Of a stretch of DNA of 28,231 bases, positions 1 to 7,574 are shown piece after piece. The stretch covers positions 1 through 28,231 of the forward strand of contig JBHELG010000041.1 in the NCBI GenBank assembly GCA_046263195.1. The letters are read 5' to 3'. Positions within the stretch are counted from its first letter, which is position 1. Each line of letters begins with the position of its first letter. The notes beneath the pieces were generated by a model. It was not told where the DNA came from. It ran no database searches and saw only the letters and a program-made list of their open reading frames with translations. This DNA comes from JBHELG01 sp046263195 (lineage in GTDB: Bacteria; Actinomycetota; Nitriliruptoria; Nitriliruptorales; JAHWKO01). Position numbers and translations under genes: made by a program.

Positions 1-360
1 GCCGTGTCCGCCAAGACCAAGGCTGCCGCCATCCCTGCCGACATCCGCCTGGCCGTACGAGCGCGGGACAGGGGCTGTCGCTTCCCCGGCTCCACCGGCC
101 CCGCCCCGTGGGCGGACATCCACCATGTGGTCGAGCAGGCCGAAGGCGGCGACCATCATCCCGACCAGCTCACGCTGCTGCTGCGCCGCTGGCACAAGCT
201 GGTGCACGACCGCAACTGGAAACAGCGGCTCGACCCTGAAACCGGCCACTACACCATCACCCGAAACGGCCGCACCTGGACCTCCCTCCCACGCGGCACA
301 CCCCTGCGACGGCCCCCTCGGCCACCTCCGGCCTCCCCCATCATGAGCGGACCGCCGTAG
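1..360 (+). CDS. HNH endonuclease, DUF222/13E12 family, C-terminal fragment
   Basis: This is the 3' end of a gene that starts outside the window; the frame is open from base 1. The visible 119 or so residues match the C-terminal HNH domain of the actinobacterial DUF222/13E12-repeat family, whose members are presumed mobile or host nucleases of uncertain role. The recognisable core is RDRGCRFPG, then ADIHHVV, then GGDHHPDQL, then RRWHKLVHD. In the family as I know it, zinc-binding cysteines occur in CxFPGC and in LCRRHH. Here these read CRFPGS and LLRRWH, and the usual Asn of DNL is Gln. The HH and terminal H are kept, but the structural zinc site looks incomplete, so activity is doubtful. A proline-rich tail follows. 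Confidence 0.8.
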   Translation, partial: AVSAKTKAAAIPADIRLAVRARDRGCRFPGSTGPAPWADIHHVVEQAEGGDHHPDQLTLLLRRWHKLVHDRNWKQRLDPETGHYTITRNGRTWTSLPRGTPLRRPPRPPPASPIMSGPP

Positions 361-569
361 CAGTTGGGGGGATGTCGTCTCGCAGACCAAGGGCTGGTCC
401 GTCGATTGCCGCCCGATCCGAGAGCAAGAACGCCCTGTGAGGGCACCCCTCCTTTGCGGAAGCATTGTCTCCAGCCGACGGTTCCCAGCGGACCTTCACG
501 TGATGATCCCGCTGCCTGCTCCCAGTGGGGACGGCCCGCCGCTTGAGCAGGGCTCGCGTCTCGCCCCGT

Positions 570-932
570 TCAGAGCGTGATGACGTGGTCGGGAGGGTTG
601 CCGGACAGTGCCTCGTAGAGGTCGGGGAAGCAGCCCACACGCACGCCCTCGACCACATCGGTGACCTTGCAGTCGCCAGGTTCGCCCTCAGCCAGTCCTC
701 TGGAGATGGCGCAGCGGTCGCACATCATCAGGAGGATGCCTTGACGGGATGCCTGCTCAGCCAGTCGCTCCCCCAACGGGTCGCCCCGCCGCAGAATCCA
801 GTTGTTGTCGTCGAAGAAGAATATGCCGACGACGTCTGCGCCATGCACGTCGTGCTCCAGCTGCGGGAGGATCATCTGCCCCAGCTTGTAGGCCGCAGCG
901 CTTGGCGTGGCGAGGATGTACGCAACCTTCAT
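570..932 (-). CDS. DsrE/DsrF-like sulfur-relay family protein
   Basis: A 120-residue cytoplasmic protein with the DsrE-like Rossmann-type fold: it opens MKVAYILATPSAAAY and has a hydrophobic strand VVGIFFFDDN near residues 34-43. The cysteine motif CDRC (C71, C74) follows the strand ILLMM, and C88 and C101 lie further on. The ending GCFPDLYEALSG...DHVITL is typical of stand-alone DsrE proteins. DsrE-family cysteines carry persulfide sulfur in relay systems; the partner is not evident here because no other sulfur-relay gene is adjacent. The ATG is preceded by a strong AGGAGAAGG ribosome binding site. It appears to be transcribed alone, since the next upstream gene on this strand ends or begins elsewhere. 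The family call is firm; the substrate and role are unknown. Confidence 0.82.
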   Translation of the reverse strand: MKVAYILATPSAAAYKLGQMILPQLEHDVHGADVVGIFFFDDNNWILRRGDPLGERLAEQASRQGILLMMCDRCAISRGLAEGEPGDCKVTDVVEGVRVGCFPDLYEALSGNPPDHVITL

Positions 933-1118
933 ACCTTCTCCTGGTGTGCCGCTTCATGCTTCTGAGCGGTGGAGCCGCACGCACCCTAGCCGAACACGTG
1001 GCACCCACCGCCCGCGCCTCCGGCACCCCCTCCCGTCAGGATCGGTCGCACATGGTCGGGTGAGCAAGGGTACGTGCGAGGACAACCGCGGCCTTTGAGG
1101 ATGCCTGCCCCTCTGCGG

Positions 1119-1811
1119 TCAGAAAGGCTCGACTGCGTGCAGCACCGCAAGGTCCCCCCGCCACGTCACAAGCATCGCCCTGGAGAAGCGATCCACGTCC
1201 AGCGCCAGCTCGAGATCCTGCGGCGAGTGCTCGTGGTCGTTCTCCCCGCCCCTGGCGAAGTGCTTTCCCACATCGGATGCGCGTACGCGCTCGAGGTAGG
1301 GGCCCACGTCCGGCTGTCGGCCGCGCAGACGCGCCACGAGATACTCCGCACACGCGTAGTCCTCATCGCCCTCGCGGTCGGACTGGACGCCAGTCACCAC
1401 GAAGGTGACCCGCTCTGGTTGTCGATTCCGCAGCATCCGAACGGTCGCTTCGGCGCAGACGAACGAGGTCGCCAAGAGTGGGTCAGCCTGGGCACACTTG
1501 GCCACCGCCTGTGTGCCATTGCTCGTGCGCTGGACAACAGTCTGATCGTCCAGGTGACGGCCTCGCACCTCGCGCGGAGAGTTCCCGAGATCGAACTCCG
1601 GCACCGACTCACCGCCCACCTCGCCCATCGCCAGACCACCGAGGTGCTCCCGGACAGACAGGGCGTCTTCCACGGTTTCAACCAGAATGATCTCGCGTGC
1701 ACCGGCTTCAAAGGCATACGCAGCAGTCGTGAAGGCCCGCATGACATCGACAATCACCGCGGCGCCGCCCAGATTCTCGCAGGCGTCAGGGGTGACGATG
1801 TCGATTCGCAT
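1119..1811 (-). CDS. comB: 2-phosphosulfolactate phosphatase family protein (ComB-like)
   Basis: About 230 residues from ATG at 1811. The protein begins MRIDIVTPDA, followed by the family signature VIVDVMRAFTTAAYA, then a conserved acidic segment around GEVGGE, PEFDLGNSP and TSNGTQA. These match the Mg-dependent ComB family (2-phosphosulfolactate to sulfolactate, a coenzyme M pathway step in methanogens). In bacteria lacking coenzyme M the physiological role of these homologues is unclear, so the gene name states family rather than pathway. The frame stays open upstream to 1937, but the extra 42 residues are low-complexity and basic, and the family begins at the MRID segment; no good ribosome binding site marks either start. 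A 128-base spacer separates it from the DUF998 gene upstream on the same strand. Confidence 0.82.
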   Translation of the reverse strand: MRIDIVTPDACENLGGAAVIVDVMRAFTTAAYAFEAGAREIILVETVEDALSVREHLGGLAMGEVGGESVPEFDLGNSPREVRGRHLDDQTVVQRTSNGTQAVAKCAQADPLLATSFVCAEATVRMLRNRQPERVTFVVTGVQSDREGDEDYACAEYLVARLRGRQPDVGPYLERVRASDVGKHFARGGENDHEHSPQDLELALDVDRFSRAMLVTWRGDLAVLHAVEPF

Positions 1812-1939
1812 GCCAGTTCTGACTCTGGCATACGAACCTCGGCCAGAAAAGCTCCCCCCAAGAGCGGGGACCGCTCGAGCTGCCGGCCCTCGGCGGTGAC
1901 AGGCCAAGGACCGCGCCCATGGGGGCGACGAGGGCATGC

Positions 1940-2653
1940 CTACCCTGATGGACCGAGGCGCTTTCCTTCCGGTTCAGCCAGACGAATGTGGGCGCGCTCG
2001 AGCTTTCCGCCTCGCTGCAGAAGCGCGATCGCCGCAATCACGTACCACACGTCACCCGTCGTGGTGGCGAAGCGCTGGAGCACTCCCCCGGCCTCCCCAG
2101 CCAGGCCACCTGCCCAAGCCGTGACGCCGACGAGCGTGAGCAGGCCGAGCATCACCGAGAAACGCCACAGTCCCGGTCTGTCATCCACCCGACGCAAGCA
2201 CCATGCGGTGACGAGCGGGGCGAGTATCAACCCGAGATACGAGATGGATGCCGCAACCACGTGCGCGAAGTCGCTGGGGGAGGCCTCGGGTCCAGGACAC
2301 CCGGGGGTGCACGAGAAGGCGCCCACGCCGATGGATCCCACCGCGTTGAGGAGTACCGCTGCCGCGGCGGCGCCGCCCCCCGGCAAAGCTCGTCTCAGTG
2401 TCGTCACGAACGGGGCGAGGAGCAAGCCGAACAGGATGAGTGACGCCGTCATCGGCACGCGGGTCGGAGAACCCATCTCCGCCAATTCGCTGATGGCCTG
2501 AGACATGGGTTCATAGCCGTCGCGAGTCGCGCCCAGCACAGCCCACGTGGTGACGAACTGCGCAACGGCGGCTATCGCCGCGTAGGGCCCAACCCGCACG
2601 AAACCTCTCCCCTCGCCATCGCGGCTATCGGGAGCAGTCAAGTGGGGCAGCAT
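1940..2653 (-). CDS. DUF998 family integral membrane protein
   Basis: A 237-residue protein with about six hydrophobic segments (near residues 22-43, 68-88, 94-115, 128-150, 163-188 and 197-212). The YEPMSQAISELAEMGSPTR loop after the first helix is the DUF998 hallmark. DUF998 proteins are six-helix membrane proteins without established biochemical function. A small extracytoplasmic or loop motif CTPGCPG (around residue 115) has two cysteines three residues apart. The start ATG lies in a divergent intergenic region of about 100 bases shared with the FKBP lipoprotein gene. The comB-like gene follows on the same strand after 128 bases, so co-transcription is possible but not shown. Confidence 0.8.
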   Translation of the reverse strand: MLPHLTAPDSRDGEGRGFVRVGPYAAIAAVAQFVTTWAVLGATRDGYEPMSQAISELAEMGSPTRVPMTASLILFGLLLAPFVTTLRRALPGGGAAAAAVLLNAVGSIGVGAFSCTPGCPGPEASPSDFAHVVAASISYLGLILAPLVTAWCLRRVDDRPGLWRFSVMLGLLTLVGVTAWAGGLAGEAGGVLQRFATTTGDVWYVIAAIALLQRGGKLERAHIRLAEPEGKRLGPSG

Positions 2654-2757
2654 GGATCACGTGGGGGAGAGTGTGCGCGTCATAGCCGGTTGCCGGCACC
2701 GATAGGACTGCTTCCATTCAGTTGTAGGATCCCGCTGTCCTGCGCCATCGGTGACTC

Positions 2758-3282
2758 ATGTTGAGCCTGGATAGCGGTTTCGGCAGCAGGTTGACCTTCA
2801 CCCTGGCCATATTTTCGGCAATCTTGGCGCTAGCGTCCTGCTCAACCTCTCAGACGGAGAATGGTCCACTCCTCTCGCTGCCACGAGCCAACGAGGCCAA
2901 TGAGCCACCGCTGCCGAATATGCAAGGTCCGCCACCGGACGACTTGGTCGTACGCGACATGAGGCCAGGTTCTGGTGAACTGATCGAGACAAATCGGCTC
3001 ATCGTTGTGAATTTCGTTGTTTCTGAATGGGGCTCGGTAGATGTTCTCGACTCCACATCCCGGCGTGGTATTGCTCGGATCTGGCCGTATGGCAGCGGGA
3101 AACTCATTCCTGGTGTCGAAGAAGGCCTGGAGGGCATGCGTGAAGGTGGCCGCAGAGTCATCATCGTGCCACCCCGCCTCGGATATGGCGATGAAGCCCT
3201 ACCAGGAACGACAGGAGAACTTCCCCTGATCTTCGTGATTGATCTCATCGAAATTGCTCCCCGGGCTTCGGATCAAAGCTAG
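2758..3282 (+). CDS. FKBP-type peptidyl-prolyl cis-trans isomerase lipoprotein
   Basis: A 174-residue exported lipoprotein. The N terminus has a hydrophobic signal segment ending in the lipobox LASC, with the lipidated cysteine at residue 28. A Pro/Asn-rich linker follows, then an FKBP domain (about residues 60-168) with GSGKLIPGVEEGLEGMREGGRR and VPPRLGYGDEALPG, the conserved FKBP core. It should catalyse proline isomerisation on the outer face of the membrane and assist folding of exported proteins. One canonical position (the Phe of FDSS) reads Leu in VLDST. Third-position and overall base composition is visibly lower in GC than neighbouring genes: one 60-base line (3001-3060) is 47% GC. 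No ribosome binding site is obvious before the ATG. The adjacent protease and SppA genes also act on envelope proteins. Confidence 0.87.
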   Translation: MLSLDSGFGSRLTFTLAIFSAILALASCSTSQTENGPLLSLPRANEANEPPLPNMQGPPPDDLVVRDMRPGSGELIETNRLIVVNFVVSEWGSVDVLDSTSRRGIARIWPYGSGKLIPGVEEGLEGMREGGRRVIIVPPRLGYGDEALPGTTGELPLIFVIDLIEIAPRASDQS

Positions 3283-3387
3283 CTCGTTCGTCTCCTCCGG
3301 CCGTCGCCTCCTCCCCCGGGGCAGCCGGAGGCGCGGGCGCGATGGCTTAACAGGGACCCGGCGCGTAGTGTCACCTCGCGGTGGCAG

Positions 3388-4155
3388 GTGAGGGAGTTTG
3401 CAACGAAACGGCGCCGTCCGACGAATAGGGATGTAACCCGCATCTCGCGGGTGACCTTCCAGAGAGCCCGCCGCTGGCTGCGACGACGCCGAGGGGCGCG
3501 GGAGCTCGATGTCTCGCCCCAACTCCTTCCCGAACCTACTGCCCCCACAGCTCCTCGCGAGGACTTCCTGCAGGAGGAGCTGCGGGCAGCGACGTTTCGG
3601 ATCCGCAACCTGTCGACTGTCGGCATTGGAACTGGCGCCGGCTTCGCCATCGGTTCACACCTCATCGTCACGAACCGGCACGTAGTCGAACGTGCTGACC
3701 CACTCGAGGTCACCACCTGGGACGGCCGGCCGCTGGAGGTTGACGTTGCCGACCTCGCCGAAGGTCATGACCTCGCCCTGCTCACGACTGTTCGAACGCT
3801 GCAGAAGCGGCTCGCATTCGCGTCAAGTCCGGCTCGTAGAGGCGACCTCGTTCACCTCATCGGCTACCCGTTGGGAGGCCCGTTTTCGCTGATCCGAGGC
3901 GTCATCCTCGACCACGTGGACGGGCAGCCCTTCGAGGACAGCTCGCACGTGCTGCGCGTCAAGGCGGTCGTGCTGCCCGGCTACTCGGGAGGGCCGATTC
4001 TCGACGCCCGTGGCCGTGTTGTCGGCGTCATTTATGCCCAGGGGCGCGCAAGCAGAAACGCCCTCGCGATACCGGTTTCATCGCTTACACGCTGGCTCGA
4101 CGCTTCAGGACCCGACCAATTCATCCCCCAGGAGGATTCGGACACTGATAGCTGA
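3388..4155 (+). CDS. Trypsin-like serine protease (S1C/DegP-type catalytic domain)
   Basis: A 255-residue protein with a complete trypsin-like triad: His98 in TNRHVV, Asp128 in GHDLALL and Ser200 in PGYSGGP. The region from about residue 68 to 236 forms the double-barrel protease; there is no PDZ domain, unlike full DegP/HtrA. The N-terminal 60 residues are strongly basic (RRRRG repeats, residues 8-37) and lack a hydrophobic signal or anchor, so by sequence it appears cytoplasmic or membrane-surface-associated rather than periplasmic. The start is GTG, with only a weak ribosome binding site; a shorter start would remove the basic tail. It lies 45 bases before sppA on the same strand, which suggests a shared proteolysis-related transcript. 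Confidence 0.83.
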   Translation: MREFATKRRRPTNRDVTRISRVTFQRARRWLRRRRGARELDVSPQLLPEPTAPTAPREDFLQEELRAATFRIRNLSTVGIGTGAGFAIGSHLIVTNRHVVERADPLEVTTWDGRPLEVDVADLAEGHDLALLTTVRTLQKRLAFASSPARRGDLVHLIGYPLGGPFSLIRGVILDHVDGQPFEDSSHVLRVKAVVLPGYSGGPILDARGRVVGVIYAQGRASRNALAIPVSSLTRWLDASGPDQFIPQEDSDTDS

Positions 4156-4199
4156 GACGGAGCCTAAGCTCTGCTGCGTGCTCCCACGAAAGGACGATC

Positions 4200-5132
4200 T
4201 TGTCACGCCGAGGCCTGGCCGGAATCATCCTGATCCTCCTCGTAGTCGCCGCGACCTTGGTGCTCGTGCTATCCCCAGGGGGCCCCGGCGGCAGGGCCAA
4301 AGGCGACGCGGTGGCAGTCGTACACGTTGCGGGGCCGATCCAGGACAGCGTCGGCACGCCGTTTGGACCGGTGGCGACGCCCGTTGCTCTCCGTGAGCGG
4401 CTCGAGACGGCCGAGCGCGATCCTCGCGTTCGGGCGGTGGTGCTGCGACTCAACAGCCCGGGTGGCACCGTCGCCGCCTCTCAGGAGATGGCCGACCTCA
4501 TTGGCAGCTTTTCCCTGCCCATCGTGGTATCCATGGGCGACCTGGCAGCGTCAGGGGGCTACTACCTGTCGACCAGGGCCGACCGCATCGTCGCGCAACC
4601 CGGCACCCTGACCGGCAGCATCGGGGTCATCATGACGATCCTCGACATGCAGGGGCTGCTGGACAAAATCGGCGTGAAGTACGACGCCGTGACCGCCGGA
4701 GAACACAAGGACATGCTCGCACCCGGCCGCATGACACCCGAGCGGCGGGCCATCCTGCAAACAATGGCTGACCAGCTGTACGGGCAGTTCGTGACCGCGG
4801 TAGCCGAGGGCCGCGGGCTGCCGGAGCAGGAGGTCCGCGCACTGGCTACCGGCCAGCCGTACACCGGCACGCAGGCGCTCGAGCTGGGTCTCGTCGACGC
4901 CCTCGGCGGCCTGGACACCGCCATCGAGCAGGCTGAAGAACTGGCCGGGATCGAGGACGCCGAGCTCGTCGAACTCCGCCCTTCGTTCCTCGAGCAGCTG
5001 TTCGGCGGCTCGGCCGGTTTGAAGGGCACGCTGGAGCGATTGACCACGGGGGGGACGAGCGCCGAGGACCTCACCCTGCTGCGCACACTGCTCGACACGG
5101 TCGCGGCGCCCCGCTATGGGGTCACCTGGTGA
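4200..5132 (+). CDS. sppA: Signal peptide peptidase SppA
   Basis: A 310-residue membrane-anchored peptidase of the short SppA type. Residues 7-25 form one N-terminal transmembrane helix. The ClpP-like core has NSPGG (85-89), the nucleophile Ser118 in ASGGYYL and the general-base Lys170 in GEHKDM, the Ser/Lys dyad known in Bacillus SppA. It degrades remnant signal peptides released into the membrane. The start is TTG, supported by an upstream AAAGGA ribosome binding site and by the helix beginning immediately after. The stop overlaps the start of the Yip1-type gene by four bases (GTGA), indicating translational coupling. Length and motifs are normal for the family. Confidence 0.93.
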   Translation: MSRRGLAGIILILLVVAATLVLVLSPGGPGGRAKGDAVAVVHVAGPIQDSVGTPFGPVATPVALRERLETAERDPRVRAVVLRLNSPGGTVAASQEMADLIGSFSLPIVVSMGDLAASGGYYLSTRADRIVAQPGTLTGSIGVIMTILDMQGLLDKIGVKYDAVTAGEHKDMLAPGRMTPERRAILQTMADQLYGQFVTAVAEGRGLPEQEVRALATGQPYTGTQALELGLVDALGGLDTAIEQAEELAGIEDAELVELRPSFLEQLFGGSAGLKGTLERLTTGGTSAEDLTLLRTLLDTVAAPRYGVTW

Positions 5133-5821
5133 GCGGTCCCGTGAGCGATCAGGGGCAGCCGGGCCGGCACGGGGACGAGACAGAGGCCGGCAGGGCTCGG
5201 CCGGACGGCGACGAGGGTCTGCTCGAGACGGTCGTGAGCATCCTCACACGACCGGTGCCGACCCTGCGGGGGTTGACGGCACGCCCCCGAGTGGGGTGGG
5301 CCATCGCCGTGACGCTCTTCATCGGCGTGCTGACATGGGTGGCGGCTGCGGCGCGATTCGGGACCAGCCCCCCGGGTGTGGGAGGCCTCCCGCCCGAGTT
5401 TCGAGAGCTGCGTGGAGTCTTCATGGTCGGGGCGGTCGTATTCGGCCCCATCTTCGGCCTGATCGGGTTGGCGCTCGGAGCTGGCATCCTGCACGGGGTG
5501 AGTCTGCTGCTTCGGGGCGAGGGGTCCTACAGCGGACTCTTCACCGGCCTCGCCTTCGCCAACGTGCCATCGGCGCTGACCGTGATTACACAACTGCTGC
5601 CACTGTCACTGGGCATGGGGGGTGCGCTGCTCGCTGGGCTGACCAACTTCGCCCTGGCGGCCTGGGTCGTGGTCCTCGGCGTCCTCGCGGTACGCGAGAA
5701 CAACAGGTTCTCCACGGGCAGGGCAATCGCCGTCGTGCTCATCCCCGCCGGCATCCTCATCGGGCTGTTCATCCTGCTCATGATCCTGCTGTTCGCCGCG
5801 TTTTTCGCAGCAGGCAGTTGA
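5129..5821 (+). CDS. Yip1-family integral membrane protein
   Basis: A 230-residue protein with a polar, charged N-terminal tail (about 30 residues), an amphipathic segment LLETVVSILTRPVPTLRGL, and about five hydrophobic helices (roughly 56-75, 97-123, 135-160, 163-185 and 196-228). The arrangement, including the GEGSYSGLFTGLAFANVPSAL loop, fits the bacterial Yip1/YIP1-like membrane family, whose biochemical role is not known. The GTG start overlaps the sppA stop as GTGA, so the two proteins are probably made in step; this context hints at a function in membrane protein turnover, but that is inference. It ends about 75 bases before a convergent gene. Confidence 0.72.
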   Translation: MSGPVSDQGQPGRHGDETEAGRARPDGDEGLLETVVSILTRPVPTLRGLTARPRVGWAIAVTLFIGVLTWVAAAARFGTSPPGVGGLPPEFRELRGVFMVGAVVFGPIFGLIGLALGAGILHGVSLLLRGEGSYSGLFTGLAFANVPSALTVITQLLPLSLGMGGALLAGLTNFALAAWVVVLGVLAVRENNRFSTGRAIAVVLIPAGILIGLFILLMILLFAAFFAAGS

Positions 5822-5896
5822 ACGGAACCCGCCGGTGACACGCTGCCGTCGGCTCCGAACGCGACGCCGCTGCGAAAGCGGTGTCTCAGCGAGTGC

Positions 5897-6994
5897 TCAT
5901 GCCACGATCCACTCGAGCCATTTGCCGTGCGGGTCGCTCCGGCCGAGCAGCTGGTCGCTGACACGACGACCGTCCTCCAGGCGGCTCAGTGCGACGAGAT
6001 AGCTGAGACCCTCGACCTCATCCTCGAACGCGGAAGGCGCCTGTCGGTCGAACGGCTCGATGAACGGTGCCTCGAGCGATATCCACCACAGGCTTCTGGC
6101 GTGGGACAATGATCGCAGCAGTTCGATGAATCTTCGGCGCTCCTCGCCGCTGAAGTATGCGAGGGTCGAGCTGTGGAACACGCAGAGCTCCAGGCCGTCC
6201 GGCAGCCGCTCGGCGACGTCGGGTAGTGCCTGGAGGGCGTGACCTGCGACGAGTTCCGGTGGGTGTCGCCGCGCCAAGCCGACGGCTGCGTCGAGGAGGC
6301 GGAGCCGATCGAGGTCATCCGGCCACACGCAGGCTCGCAGCCAGCGGGCGTCTGCAGGGAGGCGGACGTCGAGCGGGTGGAGGTCGACGCCGATGCGTCG
6401 CTCGGCCGGCAGCGCCGAATCGAGGATGGGCGGCGACCGGCCGGAGCGTAGGTGGGTGTCGATCACGACCATCGCCTCCGGTGGGCCTACCCGCCTGGCG
6501 TCGTAGCGGTAGGCAAAGCGGTCCATGAGCAGGTTCAGCCCGGCGCTCGTTCCGATCTCGACGAGCGCGAACGGTGCCCCTGCATCTTGCGCGGCATGCT
6601 GGAGGGCGGGCAGCAGCGCGGCGCTGCGCCGCACCTCGTTCGTCTGGGTCCTGCGGGTCGACACCATCGACCGCAGCACGGCGTCGTGGGCGGCGCAGAA
6701 ATCGTGAAAGATCAGCAGCAGTGCTTCGTCAGGCTCCCGCCGTCCACCCACGGAGGGGTAGTAGGAGGCCAAGGGATGCTCGACCCCGCCCAGCAGCAGA
6801 TCGTGGACCGCCGCGAACAGCAGGGTTGGCCGTCGCTGGTCGGGCGGTGCCTCCAGCAGGACGGACGCCACCTCTGGCCTCCCACTGATGTCGTCGGCGA
6901 GGCGGCCGTAGAGCGGCGAGCGACCGCGTGCCTGTTCTACGGCGAAGTGGCGGAAGCACCGCGCCAGCGCCTCCCATCGATCCTCCCTGGCCAT
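5897..6994 (-). CDS. DUF2332 family protein
   Basis: A 365-residue soluble protein matching DUF2332, common in actinobacteria. Recognisable features are the N-terminal SPLYGRLADDI, the middle FCAAHDAVLRSMVSTRRTQTNEVRR, then LVEIGTSAGLNLLMDRF (around residues 143-159), which resembles a methyltransferase-like glycine motif, and GVDLHPLDV. The late segment LCVFHSSTLAYF...ERRRF is also typical. The function of the family is not established; a Rossmann-type SAM-binding fold is a reasonable inference from EIGTSAGLN. The ATG is preceded by GGAGG at good spacing. It lies downstream of the DUF6504 gene on the same strand, about 80 bases away. Confidence 0.82.
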   Translation of the reverse strand: MAREDRWEALARCFRHFAVEQARGRSPLYGRLADDISGRPEVASVLLEAPPDQRRPTLLFAAVHDLLLGGVEHPLASYYPSVGGRREPDEALLLIFHDFCAAHDAVLRSMVSTRRTQTNEVRRSAALLPALQHAAQDAGAPFALVEIGTSAGLNLLMDRFAYRYDARRVGPPEAMVVIDTHLRSGRSPPILDSALPAERRIGVDLHPLDVRLPADARWLRACVWPDDLDRLRLLDAAVGLARRHPPELVAGHALQALPDVAERLPDGLELCVFHSSTLAYFSGEERRRFIELLRSLSHARSLWWISLEAPFIEPFDRQAPSAFEDEVEGLSYLVALSRLEDGRRVSDQLLGRSDPHGKWLEWIVA

Positions 6995-7073
6995 CCGTGC
7001 CTCCGTTGACCCGCCCTATGGCCTTACCGTTGGAGAGAACGCAGCAGTGTGTGCGGTCGGACCGGATGTTGGT

Positions 7074-7361
7074 CTAGTCCCACACCCGGTCGAGGAACCA
7101 TTCGCCGGACCTCAGTACGAGCTCGTAGACGCCCCGGGTGGGTGTGCCGTTGCGGGCCTCGACCCGCCAAAGGTCGGTCTGCTGTATGCGGAGGGTGTGC
7201 CCATCAGCTCGTTGCCACCAGCCCGGGTCCTCACGCCAATGCCCGAGCACCTGGACAACCTCATAGAGCTCATCACGCCAACGGAAAGCGGTGGGTCCGG
7301 GACGAGCAGGGTCGCGGCTCAGCTCGACCGATTCCAGGGCCTCCCGATACCGCTTCGTCAT
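7074..7361 (-). CDS. DUF6504 family protein, probable SOS-regulated
   Basis: A 95-residue small protein with the DUF6504 pattern: TAFRWRDELYEVVQVLGHW, DPGWWQ, TDLWRVEA, GVYELVLRSGEWFLDRVWD. From memory, DUF6504 genes in actinobacteria often lie next to the error-prone repair genes imuB/dnaE2; here no such partner is present in the window. The link to DNA damage is instead supported by a perfect SOS box about 115 bases upstream. ATG at 7361 is preferred; a GTG immediately before it (7364) is an alternative. A 16-codon open frame (7411 to 7361) ends in TGA overlapping this ATG (TGATG), which could couple translation. No biochemical activity is known. Confidence 0.78.
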   Translation of the reverse strand: MTKRYREALESVELSRDPARPGPTAFRWRDELYEVVQVLGHWREDPGWWQRADGHTLRIQQTDLWRVEARNGTPTRGVYELVLRSGEWFLDRVWD

Positions 7362-7472
7362 CACTCGCCCCGCCCGCCCGGCCTTCGGCCGGTCCCGAGC
7401 CTCAACCGCATGTCCGAGTCGAACCCATTCGATCTAAGGGGACCAGTAAGGGGATCTGTGAGACCACCCGTC

Positions 7473-7478
7473 AGTATA
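7473..7478 (-). promoter_or_regulatory. Candidate -10 element of DUF6504 promoter
   Basis: TATACT on the minus strand matches TATAAT at five of six positions and abuts the SOS box. Transcription would begin near 7465, giving a leader of about 100 bases before the DUF6504 start. Confidence 0.55.
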
Positions 7479-7492
7479 CGAACATATGTTCG
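7479..7492. promoter_or_regulatory. LexA/SOS box
   Basis: The sequence CGAACATATGTTCG is a perfect 14-base palindrome and an exact match to the Gram-positive/actinobacterial SOS box CGAAC-N4-GTTCG. On the minus strand it is followed directly by TATACT (7473-7478), a good -10 hexamer, so bound LexA would cover the promoter of the DUF6504 gene. No plus-strand gene begins nearby, and the upstream minus-strand gene ends 80 bases before it. No convincing -35 was seen at 17 bases. Confidence 0.85.
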
Positions 7493-7574
7493 ACGTTAGA
7501 GGCGGTGGGCCGTTGCGGTCAAGCCCCCGAACGAACTCGAACCGCTCGGCCTAGGCCGGGCGACAGCCCAGGCG

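Noticed and set aside
432..444. GCCCT-GTG-AGGGC hairpin downstream of the HNH gene and the DsrE-like gene
   Set aside because: Only five base pairs and no T-run; too weak to call.
1074..2501. A 475-codon plus-strand open frame
   Set aside because: It lies antisense to the ComB-like and DUF998 genes, has no domain features, and the minus-strand products match known families.
3294..3331. CCTCCGGC...GCCGGAGG inverted repeat after the FKBP gene as a terminator
   Set aside because: The 22-base loop and absence of a T-run make an intrinsic terminator unconvincing.
7419..7430. CGAA-CCCA-TTCG as a second SOS box
   Set aside because: It is two bases shorter than the CGAAC-N4-GTTCG consensus and lacks the central C/G pair.
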